Below are positions 17,562 to 26,020 of a stretch of DNA of 64,000 nt, piece by piece. Numbering within the stretch: the stretch's first letter is position 1; each line of letters starts with the position of its first letter. The position numbers and the translations under genes are program-made. Source of the DNA: Vibrio sp. JPW-9-11-11 (GTDB lineage Bacteria > Pseudomonadota > Gammaproteobacteria > Enterobacterales > Vibrionaceae). A model generated the notes under the pieces. The model ran no database searches. It had not been told where the DNA came from and was given only the letters and a program-made list of their open reading frames with translations. The DNA is taken from the NCBI RefSeq assembly GCF_013369335.1, contig NZ_SZQJ01000005.1, positions 434,001 to 498,000 of the forward strand, given 5' to 3'.

Positions 17562-18824
17562 TTAAAACTCGTGATCGGCGGTATCTGGATTTAGGCTACT
17601 GATACCAACAATTTTTGCGGTTCGCTCAATTTGTGCGGTTTGCGCCACCAAAGACATGATGGTGTCGTTAACCAGTGCATTGCCTTGTGTGTTACCAGCG
17701 GCAATAAGTTGGTCGAAGAACTGGTTATGCTTTTCAGCCGATGTGACCAGTTGGCCTACTTGAGCACGTGTCAGATCGAACTGCTTCTGAATCTCTTTAG
17801 CCGCTTGTGCGTCTTCTTGCGCAACGAGGTCATGAAGGCTTGGGCCAGACAATAGTGTCCCGTCTTCACGTTTGTACAGACCGGTATAAACGTTGTAGAT
17901 GCCCTGCTCGTTATAGTAATGAGAGTTGTGAGTGTTGTCTGAGAAACAGTCGTGCTCATCCTCGGTTGAGTTGGCTTCTAGTGCCACTTTCATTCGCTCA
18001 CCCGCTAACTCGCCCAGTGATAATGACCCCATACCAAATAGCATCTTACGCAAACCGTTGTCTGCCGAATCATTCAGTAGCGCCTCACGGTAGTTGCCTT
18101 TTTGATCGGCAGACCACTGTTTCTCCATCCACTCAAGGTCTTGCACTAACAAATCCGCAGCGGCTTTTAAGTACTCGCCACGACGATCACAATGATCATT
18201 GGTACACTCTTTTCCAACCACAAAGTCGGTATACGCACGCGCACCAGCACCCGCGTTAGTCCCGTTTAAGTCTTGACCCCATAACAAAAACTCTATCGCA
18301 TGATAACCAGACGCCACGTTCGCTTCAGAACCGCCCACTTCGTTTAGATCGGCAATAAGTTCTGGTGTAATCTTCGACACATCTAATGTTGAGGCACCAA
18401 TCTTAAGCTCTTGGTTTGCAATGATGTTTGCGCTCGCTCCTTCATTACCCAGCTCGTACTGATAATCTGCAGCGACGTAATCAATCAAACCTTCATCAAG
18501 CGGCCACGCATTCAGCTGACCTTCCCAATCGTCCACGATAGCGTTACCAAAGCGGAACACTTCCGATTGTTGATACGGTACACGGGAGGCTAACCATACT
18601 TGCTTCACCTGCTCAAATTTCGCCGCCGTTGGGTTAGCAAGAAATGATTCGATCGAAGCGTCTAACGCTTTCGCGGTTGTCAGAGAGTCTGCGAATACCG
18701 CGTGGGCGACATCTGCATAATGCTCAACCACTTGTTGTTTAGTCACGTTTGCCGCAAAAACAGAGCCGCTGGCCATCAATAAAGAGGCCGCGACCGATTG
18801 AGTCAGAAGAGATTTAACATTCAT
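17562..18824 (-). CDS. irpA: Periplasmic imelysin-family protein (IrpA-like)
   Basis: A 420-residue secreted protein with signal peptide ending SVFA-AN near residue 25. It carries the imelysin GxHxxE metal motif as GYHAIE at 173-178, and the typical WPLDEGLIDYV and WGQDLNG segments. Two Cys in CTNDHCD may form a disulphide. Imelysins such as IrpA are iron-regulated and implicated in iron uptake, but mechanism and ligand remain unclear. AAGGATG precedes ATG 18824. A Fur-like box overlaps the predicted promoter, and the gene ends at its own terminator. Confidence 0.87.
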   Translation of the reverse strand: MNVKSLLTQSVAASLLMASGSVFAANVTKQQVVEHYADVAHAVFADSLTTAKALDASIESFLANPTAAKFEQVKQVWLASRVPYQQSEVFRFGNAIVDDWEGQLNAWPLDEGLIDYVAADYQYELGNEGASANIIANQELKIGASTLDVSKITPELIADLNEVGGSEANVASGYHAIEFLLWGQDLNGTNAGAGARAYTDFVVGKECTNDHCDRRGEYLKAAADLLVQDLEWMEKQWSADQKGNYREALLNDSADNGLRKMLFGMGSLSLGELAGERMKVALEANSTEDEHDCFSDNTHNSHYYNEQGIYNVYTGLYKREDGTLLSGPSLHDLVAQEDAQAAKEIQKQFDLTRAQVGQLVTSAEKHNQFFDQLIAAGNTQGNALVNDTIMSLVAQTAQIERTAKIVGISSLNPDTADHEF

Positions 18825-18869
18825 TGAAAAGCATCCTTGTTGAGCTTAATTATAATCTAGTATTGCTAG

Positions 18870-18884
18870 TGCTAATTATTCTCA
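18870..18884 (-). promoter_or_regulatory. Fur-box-like site over the irpA promoter
   Basis: On the minus strand the site reads TGAGAATAATTAGCA, 12 of 14 matches to TGATAATnATTATCA. It overlaps a possible -10 AATAAT that lies 17 bases after a TTGCGC -35 candidate, so occupancy would block RNA polymerase. It is almost identical to the site before the di-haem gene. Confidence 0.68.
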
Positions 18885-19027
18885 TTTGCACTACTAGGCG
18901 CAAATAATACAAAGTTACAATTTTTTTGCAAGCATTAAACAGAAATGACTCAACAATACGCTCGCTTTATGTTGGCGTTTCTCAATGACAAGTGCGGCCA
19001 GCGTGGTTGCCTTCGCTCATAAAACAA

Positions 19028-19050
19028 ACCCCCACTCATAAAGTGGGGGT
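19028..19050 (-). terminator. Terminator of punC
   Basis: ACCCCCACT pairs with AGTGGGGGT around a 5-base loop, and GTTTGTTTTAT follows on the minus strand, 58 bases after the transporter stop. Confidence 0.8.
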
Positions 19051-19107
19051 GATGGTTAAACCAATTGACACATCAAGCGATCATGCTTGGTCAATGCTGG
19101 ACAGCCA

Positions 19108-20304
19108 TTACTCGTCTTCACTCACCACGCGTGCGTTGTCTGGTGTTGTGAAGTTTTTGGACAACTCGCGATTAGAGAGTATGTACCCAATCCATAATCC
19201 CCCCATGCAGGTAATGATCGCCACACCCGTGACTAATTGAGCTTGACTCGCCATCGCTGCCACCAATGCACTCGATAAGCTACTTACCGTAATTTGCAGG
19301 CTGTTTTGCAGACCAGCGGCAGTGGCTGGACTTTGCTGCGCGCTGGCTAGAGCGCGGTTAACCACGATGGGGTATAGCGCTCCATTCGCGATAGCAATCA
19401 AACAGAAAGGAGCAAGAATGGGCCAAATGGACGTCAGCTGCCATTGAGAAGCGAGGAATATTAATAACGCGGCAACACTGAACAAACCAATCAGTTGACG
19501 GAGTACTTTCTCATCGCCAAATTTACGCACACCGACTTTTCCTAAGTACCCACCAACCATAAACGCTACCGTTTGTGGAATAAAACTTAAACCAATGTCT
19601 TTGGCTTCATAACCAAGTTGGGCCATGATTTCAGGCATACCCGTAAGGTAAGCAAAGAATGCGGCCGAGGCCGTTGCAAACATCAACACATTCCCAAGAT
19701 ACACTTTACAACTCAGTAGTGTTTTGATGTCGTCAGCAATACGGGTCTGCTTAGACTCGACGGCTTGATCCTCTTGTGCCATGGTCGCTGCGATTAACAC
19801 AACACCTAACACTGTCAGTGCAATGAAAATACTGCTCCAACCGAAATGGTCAGCGAGTAATACACCTAGCTGTGGCGCGAGTGCTGGAGACAGAGCAACA
19901 AGCGGCATAATGGTGGCAAAGATTTGTTGGCTACGGCTAGCGTAACGTTTGATCACCATTGCCTGCCAGATCACGGCGGGCGCACACACCCCAATCGCTT
20001 GAACAAAACGCAGCGTGAGCAATTGCCATACTTGGTCGCTGTAAGCGAGCCCTAATGAAGCCATAGTGAACAAGGTTAGACCCGCCACTAAAGTATTACG
20101 GTGCCCATACTTATCAGACGCTAAGCCCCACATAAGCTGTCCCATTGCCATACCGACAAGAAATACTGTCAGTGATAAAGCGATTTGTTCTGGGCCAGTG
20201 GCAAAGTCGACCTCCATCGCTTTGAATGCAGGTAGATACATGTCCGTGGCGATAAAGCCGAGCATAGAAAGAAGCGCTAAGTAAAAAAGCTGTAATTTTG
20301 ACAT
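19108..20304 (-). CDS. punC: MFS efflux transporter, Bcr/CflA family, PunC-like
   Basis: A 398-residue inner-membrane protein with about 12 helices. It has the MFS motif GLASDKYGHRN after helix 2 and the Bcr/CflA marker MYLPAF in helix 1 (TDMYLPAFKAME). It is divergent from a LysR gene that closely resembles E. coli PunR (YdhB), the activator of punC (ydhC), which encodes a purine-ribonucleoside exporter and confers related drug efflux. The pairing is the main reason for naming it; Bcr/CflA paralogs with other substrates are common. Confidence 0.8.
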   Translation of the reverse strand: MSKLQLFYLALLSMLGFIATDMYLPAFKAMEVDFATGPEQIALSLTVFLVGMAMGQLMWGLASDKYGHRNTLVAGLTLFTMASLGLAYSDQVWQLLTLRFVQAIGVCAPAVIWQAMVIKRYASRSQQIFATIMPLVALSPALAPQLGVLLADHFGWSSIFIALTVLGVVLIAATMAQEDQAVESKQTRIADDIKTLLSCKVYLGNVLMFATASAAFFAYLTGMPEIMAQLGYEAKDIGLSFIPQTVAFMVGGYLGKVGVRKFGDEKVLRQLIGLFSVAALLIFLASQWQLTSIWPILAPFCLIAIANGALYPIVVNRALASAQQSPATAAGLQNSLQITVSSLSSALVAAMASQAQLVTGVAIITCMGGLWIGYILSNRELSKNFTTPDNARVVSEDE

Positions 20305-20328
20305 ACTATGAGTTTTCCATTCAAAATA

Positions 20329-20433
20329 TTTGATTGATAGTTATCTGTTGGCGCCAACCTTTTTATTAACTCTGGTAGTCTATCGGTCACTTTTGATAAA
20401 ATGAAACGCTAAAATTTATAGTTATCAATCAAA
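20329..20433. promoter_or_regulatory. Inverted repeat pair in the punC/punR intergenic region
   Basis: TTTGATTGATA at 20329-20339 and its exact complement TATCAATCAAA at 20423-20433 flank the divergent promoters, 83 bases apart. Each copy is joined to a TAGTTATC sequence. This symmetric layout is typical of LysR-type binding regions that control both their own gene and a divergent target. Confidence 0.5.
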
Positions 20434-20449
20434 ATTTTTGAAGGTTTAT

Positions 20450-21361
20450 ATGAGTGCTTTTTCCCAACCTTCGCTCGAACTGGTCGATACGGTTGCAAAG
20501 CTAGAAAGCTTCACCGCCGCAGCTGAGGTGCTACATAAGGTGCCTTCAGCGATCAGTTACAGCATTCGCCAAATTGAGCAAGAGTTGGATGTTGTCCTGT
20601 TCAAACGATTGCCTAGAAGAGTGGAGCTCACACCAGCAGGAGAACTTTTTCTCACCCAAGCTCGGACAATGCTTCGACAGATGGAAGAGGTAAAAGCTCA
20701 GACACGTCGCGTAGCTCAAGGATGGCAAAAAACGTTGAAGCTAACACTAGATAACGTCGTCAAGCTCGAACGAATCAAGCCATTGATCGAAGATTTTTAT
20801 CATGCCTTCCCCAATGCTGAACTGCAGATCAATATGGAAGTATTTAACGGCTCCTGGGAAGCCATCTCCCAAGGTCGCGCCGATATTGTCCTTGGAGCGA
20901 CGTCGGCGATACCTGTCGGTGGCGACTTTGAAGTAAAAGCGATGGGAGTTCTCGACTGGGCGTTTGTCATGTCATCGAGTCATGCATGTGTCAAACGGCA
21001 ACATCTCGACGAAGCATTTGTGAGCCAGTTTCCTGCGATTTGCTTAGATGACACGTCGAATGTGTTGCCTAAGCGCCATACCGTGCATTACCCGCAACAG
21101 CGCCGATTGCTGTTACCAAACTGGTACAGTGCGATTGAGTGTTTAAAGCATGGTGTGGGGGTCGGCTACATGCCACGCCACATTGCAGCGCCTTTAATCG
21201 AAGAAGGTGTTTTGGTAGAGAAAATCCTACCGGAAAAGAAACCACTCAGCCACTGTTGTCTGGTTTGGCGCAAAGATGAAAATCATAAAATGATTCAGTG
21301 GATGGTGGACTACTTAGGATCAAGTGAGCAGCTGTATCAAGATTGGTTGCAAGCTAAATAG
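20450..21361 (+). CDS. punR: LysR-type regulator, PunR-like
   Basis: A 303-residue LysR protein: winged HTH at about 1-62 (SFTAAAEVLHKVPSAISYSI) and a periplasmic-binding-protein-like effector domain with RADIVLGATSAIPVGG. The HTH with VPSAISY and the effector segment EVFNGSWEAISQGRAD closely follow E. coli PunR, which responds to purine nucleosides such as adenosine/inosine and activates punC. ATG 20450 follows AAGG by five bases; an in-frame TTG at 20438 is less likely. It is transcribed away from punC. Confidence 0.85.
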   Translation: MSAFSQPSLELVDTVAKLESFTAAAEVLHKVPSAISYSIRQIEQELDVVLFKRLPRRVELTPAGELFLTQARTMLRQMEEVKAQTRRVAQGWQKTLKLTLDNVVKLERIKPLIEDFYHAFPNAELQINMEVFNGSWEAISQGRADIVLGATSAIPVGGDFEVKAMGVLDWAFVMSSSHACVKRQHLDEAFVSQFPAICLDDTSNVLPKRHTVHYPQQRRLLLPNWYSAIECLKHGVGVGYMPRHIAAPLIEEGVLVEKILPEKKPLSHCCLVWRKDENHKMIQWMVDYLGSSEQLYQDWLQAK

Positions 21362-21385
21362 CGACTCACAACGGTTTGATGAAAA

Positions 21386-21414
21386 ACAACCCCACCTCTT
21401 CACTGTGGGGTTGT
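21386..21414 (-). terminator. Terminator between punR and ribA
   Basis: ACAACCCCAC pairs with GTGGGGTTGT around nine bases. On the minus strand TTTTTCATC follows, so it mainly terminates ribA; on the plus strand it may also end punR. Confidence 0.75.
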
Positions 21415-21454
21415 CATCCATTTGTGATCTCAAAGCATTGAGTATGAGTCAGCG

Positions 21455-22102
21455 TTAGAGGTGAAGCTTGTGCTTACCATGTGAAACTTTGGCTTTGAGG
21501 TACCCTTCATTGCCGTCTTTGATGTGCGCTGACGTGTTGACGACTTCTTCAATTTCGATACCGTGTTGCTGCAGTTCTCTGACTTTCTTTGGATTATTAG
21601 TGACCAGTCGAATCTTGCTGATACCTAAGGCTGTCAACATCTGAGCCGCTTCGGTGAAATCCCTTAGGTCGTCGCCAAACCCAAGATGGTTGTTGGCCTC
21701 GTATGTGTTCATGCCTTCGCTTTGCAACTTGTACGCATCAATTTTATTGTAAAGACCAATGCCACGCCCTTCTTGGCGTAAATAGAGGATAATGCCGCCT
21801 GATTCAGCCATACGGTTGATGGTTTCATCGAGTTGTTCACCACAATCACAACGAGACGAGTGAAATACATCGCCAGTCAGGCACTCTGAATGCATGCGCA
21901 CAAGCGGTGCGGATTGGCTCTGGTCGGCCTGCTTAAAAATCACTGCCACATGCTCTTTGTCTGTCTTCAAACCATGAAATGACAGGATTTCCGCGTCGAT
22001 ATTGCTTTGCATACCGACTTTGAAGTCAACTCTGGCTCTTACTTCCGCCATATTCTTACTCACTTGGGTTTCTGTAATTGTTATATCTGTCGCCGCATTC
22101 AT
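21455..22102 (-). CDS. ribA: GTP cyclohydrolase II
   Basis: Catalyses the first step of riboflavin synthesis, GTP to the pyrimidine diamine with release of formate and pyrophosphate. About 215 residues: zinc cysteines in SECLTGDVF and SRCDCGEQL, the RQEGRGIGL catalytic segment, and [12 protein letters not shown] 22102 is preferred because GGAG lies six bases upstream; homologs often start at the [10 protein letters not shown] methionine (22051), and the frame also extends to 22165. It is monofunctional, without an N-terminal RibB part. No FMN riboswitch is visible before it. Confidence 0.9.
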   Translation of the reverse strand: MNAATDITITETQVSKNMAEVRARVDFKVGMQSNIDAEILSFHGLKTDKEHVAVIFKQADQSQSAPLVRMHSECLTGDVFHSSRCDCGEQLDETINRMAESGGIILYLRQEGRGIGLYNKIDAYKLQSEGMNTYEANNHLGFGDDLRDFTEAAQMLTALGISKIRLVTNNPKKVRELQQHGIEIEEVVNTSAHIKDGNEGYLKAKVSHGKHKLHL

Positions 22103-22204
22103 ACGATGCTCCGCTTTGAGGTTAACTATGGGGACTCTTACTCGATAATTCAATAACAAGATCACTTTTGTTATAATATAACAATTATTCTACTGGCAAT
22201 AAAA

Positions 22205-22232
22205 AAACCTCGTCAAGCACTCGACGAGGTTT
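22205..22232. terminator. Strong hairpin terminator beside ribA
   Basis: AAACCTCGTC pairs with GACGAGGTTT around an 8-base loop; A7 precedes and CTTTTTAAT follows, so it can work on both strands. On the minus strand it terminates the small gene ending at 22260, and insulates ribA. Confidence 0.85.
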
Positions 22233-22259
22233 CTTTTTAATATCATTCGGTGTTTTTGT

Positions 22260-22427
22260 TCAGTCTTGTTGGTGTTTCCAGACTGACAGTTCTATCCAGC
22301 AAGCTTCTAACTCCCTGAGCTCTTCTTCGGTCAAGAACGATAAAGTCGGTTTGGTTTGTGGCAGCGCATACGCTTGAATAGCGCTAAGATGAGCATAAAA
22401 ATCTTCGCGTAATTGAGATACGTTCAT
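22260..22427 (-). CDS. Small 55-residue protein of unknown function
   Basis: An ATG-to-TGA frame encodes 55 residues: MNVSQLREDFYAHLSAI, then a proline-containing middle (LPQTKPTL) and an acidic helix (TEEELRELEACWIELSVW). The composition is like a real cytoplasmic protein, helical with Trp, and the frame is followed 28 bases later by a strong terminator in the right direction. The ribosome site is weak (AGTGG). I know no family. Its position between ribA and the DUF2947-type gene leaves the frame without another explanation. Confidence 0.55.
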   Translation of the reverse strand: MNVSQLREDFYAHLSAIQAYALPQTKPTLSFLTEEELRELEACWIELSVWKHQQD

Positions 22428-22714
22428 GGCCACTGCTTTTCCCTAAGAAGATGGTATTGGGTAAAAATTACTCACTGAGTACATTTGTCTTAAAAATGAT
22501 AACAAATCCTAATTCCCATGCAAAAAATAGGTTCAATTATGGGCTTGAAATCACATTTTATCGACGGACATACCCTTTACATTTCTTATACTTAGTAGAT
22601 CAGAAATGATCTTTTAGGAGAAAAATGCGATCACCTATTTCAACGTCAATTAATATCTATTCTTTAGTTTGACCGTCAACGCCGAAGCTTTAACAACAAT
22701 GAAGGCAGCTTGCC

Positions 22715-23188
22715 TCATTTACGCAGACCCAGTTTCACGTTACCCTCACTATCAAACCACAAGGCTTCACTGCGACGACGACCAATGAGGATTGGGCCGT
22801 CATCGTAAAACAAGAAGTTTTTCCAATACTTTTTGAACACCGACCATTTCGTTTCCACGACGTTGTATTTCTCGTAGCAAAAATAAACAGTGACGTCATC
22901 TTGCCAATCGATAAAGTCTACCACTGGCAGTGGCAGTGCCTGATCATCGGATTCCCAGGCCGCCATCCAATCAACGGTCTCTTTCCAGTTCGACTCTTTC
23001 ATCGGCCAATCACTCGAACTCAATCTATCTGAGTCTGGGCTTTGTGCACTGATGTTTTCTTGCCACAACTGAGCCGAACGAGCTTGAGTCATCGGCTTAA
23101 TCGCCTCAAGTTCGCCCTCAGGAACGGGCATTGATTGATGAGTAAAAATCCATTTTCTTTGGTATTGGTCCAAAGGTTGGTACGACAT
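22715..23188 (-). CDS. Conserved protein, probable DUF2947 family
   Basis: A 157-residue, Trp-rich cytoplasmic protein without signal or membrane segment. It contains several WxW-like and aromatic clusters (DWMAAWESDD, VFKKYWKNFLFYDDGPILIG) and resembles the DUF2947 family of gammaproteobacteria, function unknown. AAGAGGAA precedes the ATG. It lies 19 bases after the HD-domain gene, so the two are probably co-transcribed. Confidence 0.7.
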   Translation of the reverse strand: MSYQPLDQYQRKWIFTHQSMPVPEGELEAIKPMTQARSAQLWQENISAQSPDSDRLSSSDWPMKESNWKETVDWMAAWESDDQALPLPVVDFIDWQDDVTVYFCYEKYNVVETKWSVFKKYWKNFLFYDDGPILIGRRRSEALWFDSEGNVKLGLRK

Positions 23189-23207
23189 TCAGTTTCCTCT
23201 TAAAGCG

Positions 23208-23795
23208 TTATGCTTTTAGCCATCCGTTCTCGGTAGCTTGGTTAATTATCTGTAGTGCTTTTTGCCATAAGGCCTGCGAGCCCAGCTCAATCTTCGCATT
23301 CACGGTCAGTGCTTGCTCTCGGGTTACACCAAGTTCCTGCCAACTCTGTCCTTGGTTGTGGAAATTGAGCAGCATTGGGATGATTCGATCCAACGCTTTG
23401 GCAAACTTCGCATCCTGGCTGTGAGCATGTTCAAACTCCAGCCACAGTTCCAACAATTCGCTGCCTTGATCTTCGGGCAGCATGGCGAACAAACGCTCTG
23501 CGGCTAGACGCTCTTTTTGCTCCTGCTCAGCAGAAGCGGCAGCATCGTACACAAAGGTATCTCCTGCGTCGATTTCGACGATATCATGCACAAGTAACAT
23601 TTTGACAACGCGCGTAATATTGACCGGTTGATTGGCGTGCTCTTCCAGCAACACGGCCATCAACGCCACGTGCCAACTGTGTTCGGCGCTATTTTCTAAA
23701 CGCCCTTCTCCACTCTTCACTCGTGTTCGGCGCAATACCGCTTTGAGTTGATCAAGCTCGATAATCAGAGCGAGTTGTTTTTCTAGTCTGTCCAC
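23208..23795 (-). CDS. HD-domain phosphohydrolase (YfbR/HDDC2-like, COG1896)
   Basis: A 195-residue protein with the HD metal site: His in NSAEHSWHVALMA, the HD pair in LLVHDIVEIDAGD, and a later Asp in AKALDRIIPML. This is the pattern of 5'-deoxynucleotidases (YfbR, HDDC2), which dephosphorylate deoxynucleoside monophosphates. The start codon is GTG (GTGGACAGA) with AAGGGG upstream. It starts two bases after the acetyltransferase stop, so it is co-transcribed with tyrR and the acetyltransferase. Confidence 0.82.
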   Translation of the reverse strand: MDRLEKQLALIIELDQLKAVLRRTRVKSGEGRLENSAEHSWHVALMAVLLEEHANQPVNITRVVKMLLVHDIVEIDAGDTFVYDAAASAEQEQKERLAAERLFAMLPEDQGSELLELWLEFEHAHSQDAKFAKALDRIIPMLLNFHNQGQSWQELGVTREQALTVNAKIELGSQALWQKALQIINQATENGWLKA

Positions 23796-23797
23796 TC

Positions 23798-24376
23798 TTA
23801 CCCCTTCTGCCAGTCGGGATTGACCAAGGAAGTCAAATTATGATCTTCCCATTGGTCATTAATTAATAAGTAGTCTTTAGCAAACCCTTCTTTTTTAAAG
23901 CCCAATCTTTGCAATACCGCCTCACTGCGTGAGTTCCGCGGCATATAGCTCGCCATAATACGGTGCATATTCTGCACACCAAACATATAGTCGATAGCAA
24001 GGCGCAGTGCCCGAGTCATCACGCCGCGTCCTTGGGCTTCTTTCGCTAACGAATAGCCCATGTTGCAGGCATGAAATGGGAAGCGCGACAGGTTGCTAAA
24101 AGAAATGGTTCCCAGCATTTGCGAAGTATGCTTATCGATAATCAAGAGGTAGTACCCCAAGCCCATTTTGTGTAGTTCATTGAGCTTGATCAGCCGTTGC
24201 GTCCAACCAGCAGCAGAATAAAATGCTTCTTCTCGCTTTGGCTCCCATGGCGTCAAGTGAGTTCGATTGGCGACAAAATAATTGGCGATTAACTCCCCAT
24301 CCGTCGATTCCGCGGTACGAACAATAAGATCGTCGTCGACCTCAAACATTTGCATCGGCGTAGTTACACGTTCCAT
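23798..24376 (-). CDS. GNAT acetyltransferase, RimJ-like
   Basis: A 192-residue GNAT protein. The acetyl-CoA loop appears as YSLAKEAQGRGVMTRALR, and the C-terminal NSRSEAVLQRLGFKKEGF is typical of the RimJ/RimL group, which acetylates protein N-termini or small substrates. The ATG at 24376 shares one base with the TGA stop of tyrR (TGATG), a classic coupling. The target cannot be predicted. Confidence 0.82.
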   Translation of the reverse strand: MERVTTPMQMFEVDDDLIVRTAESTDGELIANYFVANRTHLTPWEPKREEAFYSAAGWTQRLIKLNELHKMGLGYYLLIIDKHTSQMLGTISFSNLSRFPFHACNMGYSLAKEAQGRGVMTRALRLAIDYMFGVQNMHRIMASYMPRNSRSEAVLQRLGFKKEGFAKDYLLINDQWEDHNLTSLVNPDWQKG

Positions 24377-25920
24377 CAATTCTTCCGAATTCCGTACTCT
24401 CTGAGTTTGTTCGCCACTGACGTGTGAGAAACATTAAGTCGTTTCGCCAACTTACGGCTGGATGGGAAAGACTGATACAAACGCTCAAGCACTTGTGACT
24501 CGTACTCTTTCATGATCTCATCCAATGAACCGTCGAGGTTTAGCGTTGGCGCGTTGGCGTTGGTTGCCTCAAGCTGCGGCAAGTGGAATAGCTCTGCGGT
24601 CAGTTGATCAGACTCAAGTTCCGTCAATGCACGCAAGACCATATTCTCCAATTGACGCATATTTCCCGGCCACTGATAGCTGACCAATTGATCAATAAGT
24701 AGATCGTCAATGTTCGGTTTGGCGATGCCTAACTGCTTAACGTATTTAGCGACAAACAGGTCTAACAGGGGCGCGATATCGTTCGAACGATCTCTCAATG
24801 GTGGAATGTGTAGAGTCAACACATTAAGACGATAGAAAAGGTCTTCGCGGAAGGAACCCGACTCAGCCAGATCGGCAAGATGATGACGAGTAGAAGCAAT
24901 CACTCGCACATCGACATGTATTTCGTCTTCTTCACCAACACGGCGGAAAGTACCATCTTGGAGCAAGCGCAGCAGTTTGATCTGCAGATGAGAGCTCATC
25001 TCGCCGATTTCATCCAGAAACACCGTCCCGCCGTTAGCCTGCTCGAAAATACCTTTGTGCCCTTGTTGATGGTTGAACGATCCTGGGGCATGCCCAAACA
25101 GTTCTGTCTCTGCCACATCGTCAGGCATAGACGCACAACTTAGCACTAAAAAGGGATGTGACGCACGATGAGAGCGGTTGTGGCAAGCGCGAGCCAGCAT
25201 CTCTTTACCTGTACCCGTCTCCCCCTGTATCAACAAAGGCTGGTCGAGCATCGAGAGTTTTTTTGCTTGGCTCATCAACGCTTTATGTCTATTCGATACG
25301 CCAACAAAGTGCTCAAACCCTAGATTATTGTGCACTGGCAACGAGTCATCAAACAGGCCTTTCTCATTACGTGAACGGATAATCATCACGGTACTGGCGA
25401 GAACCGATTCATTGGTTTCATCACTAATGTAAACGGGCATGATTTCCATCATGTAATCGAGCCCGCCAATCACGATCTCTTCTCGTTGACGAGCTATTTT
25501 GCCTTCGACCCACTTGGTGAAGTTAAAGCTTGGCAGATGGGTGGTGATCTGGTGGCCAATAATGGCTTCTTCATCGCAGCCAAACAGGGTTAGTGCGGCG
25601 TGATTCGCCATATCGACGTGGCCTTTAAGGTCGATAGCCAACACTGGTTCAGGGAGGTTATTGAGCAGCGAAATCAGTTCGTTATTGTGTCGTTCAATGG
25701 GCATAAACTGAATCTTGCGCACATCTTTGACACCCGCAATGCGGCGAATCTCCGCCATAAGCTCACTAAAGGTATCGAATTCAATATCAGGGCAATTGAG
25801 ATAGATAATACCGCTGACATCAATTTCGATACCGCGTAAATCTAAGTTTTTAGACGCAAGGATATCGAGTAATTCACGAGTCAGACCCAGTCTGTCTTCA
25901 CAGGAAACTTCTAGACGCAC
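24376..25920 (-). CDS. tyrR: TyrR aromatic amino acid regulator
   Basis: A 514-residue transcription regulator matching E. coli TyrR (513). Domains: ACT (about 1-75), PAS (80-190), AAA+ ATPase with P-loop GETGTGKE at 233-240, and a C-terminal helix-turn-helix (RKLAKRLNVSHTSVANKL). The GAFTGA loop of sigma-54 activators is absent (GSFNHQQ instead), as in true TyrR proteins that work with sigma-70. It binds Tyr, Phe or Trp and represses or activates aromatic genes. Starts with GTG after AGGA. It heads the tyrR-GNAT-HD-DUF2947 run. Confidence 0.93.
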   Translation of the reverse strand: MRLEVSCEDRLGLTRELLDILASKNLDLRGIEIDVSGIIYLNCPDIEFDTFSELMAEIRRIAGVKDVRKIQFMPIERHNNELISLLNNLPEPVLAIDLKGHVDMANHAALTLFGCDEEAIIGHQITTHLPSFNFTKWVEGKIARQREEIVIGGLDYMMEIMPVYISDETNESVLASTVMIIRSRNEKGLFDDSLPVHNNLGFEHFVGVSNRHKALMSQAKKLSMLDQPLLIQGETGTGKEMLARACHNRSHRASHPFLVLSCASMPDDVAETELFGHAPGSFNHQQGHKGIFEQANGGTVFLDEIGEMSSHLQIKLLRLLQDGTFRRVGEEDEIHVDVRVIASTRHHLADLAESGSFREDLFYRLNVLTLHIPPLRDRSNDIAPLLDLFVAKYVKQLGIAKPNIDDLLIDQLVSYQWPGNMRQLENMVLRALTELESDQLTAELFHLPQLEATNANAPTLNLDGSLDEIMKEYESQVLERLYQSFPSSRKLAKRLNVSHTSVANKLREYGIRKN

Positions 25921-26020
25921 GGATGAGTTCCTAACTAAGGTGTCACGAAAAGTTGACAGTAGTTTCCCTTAAGCCTAGATCCCCGTCAAGTAAACTGATA
26001 GCGCAGGAGTCACATTCGCG

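Noticed and set aside
22103..22204. FMN riboswitch before ribA
   Set aside because: The leader is too short and lacks the conserved RFN element sequences.
24376..25920. Sigma-54 activator reading of tyrR
   Set aside because: The AAA+ domain lacks the GAFTGA loop required to contact sigma-54, and the ACT-PAS layout and length fit TyrR.
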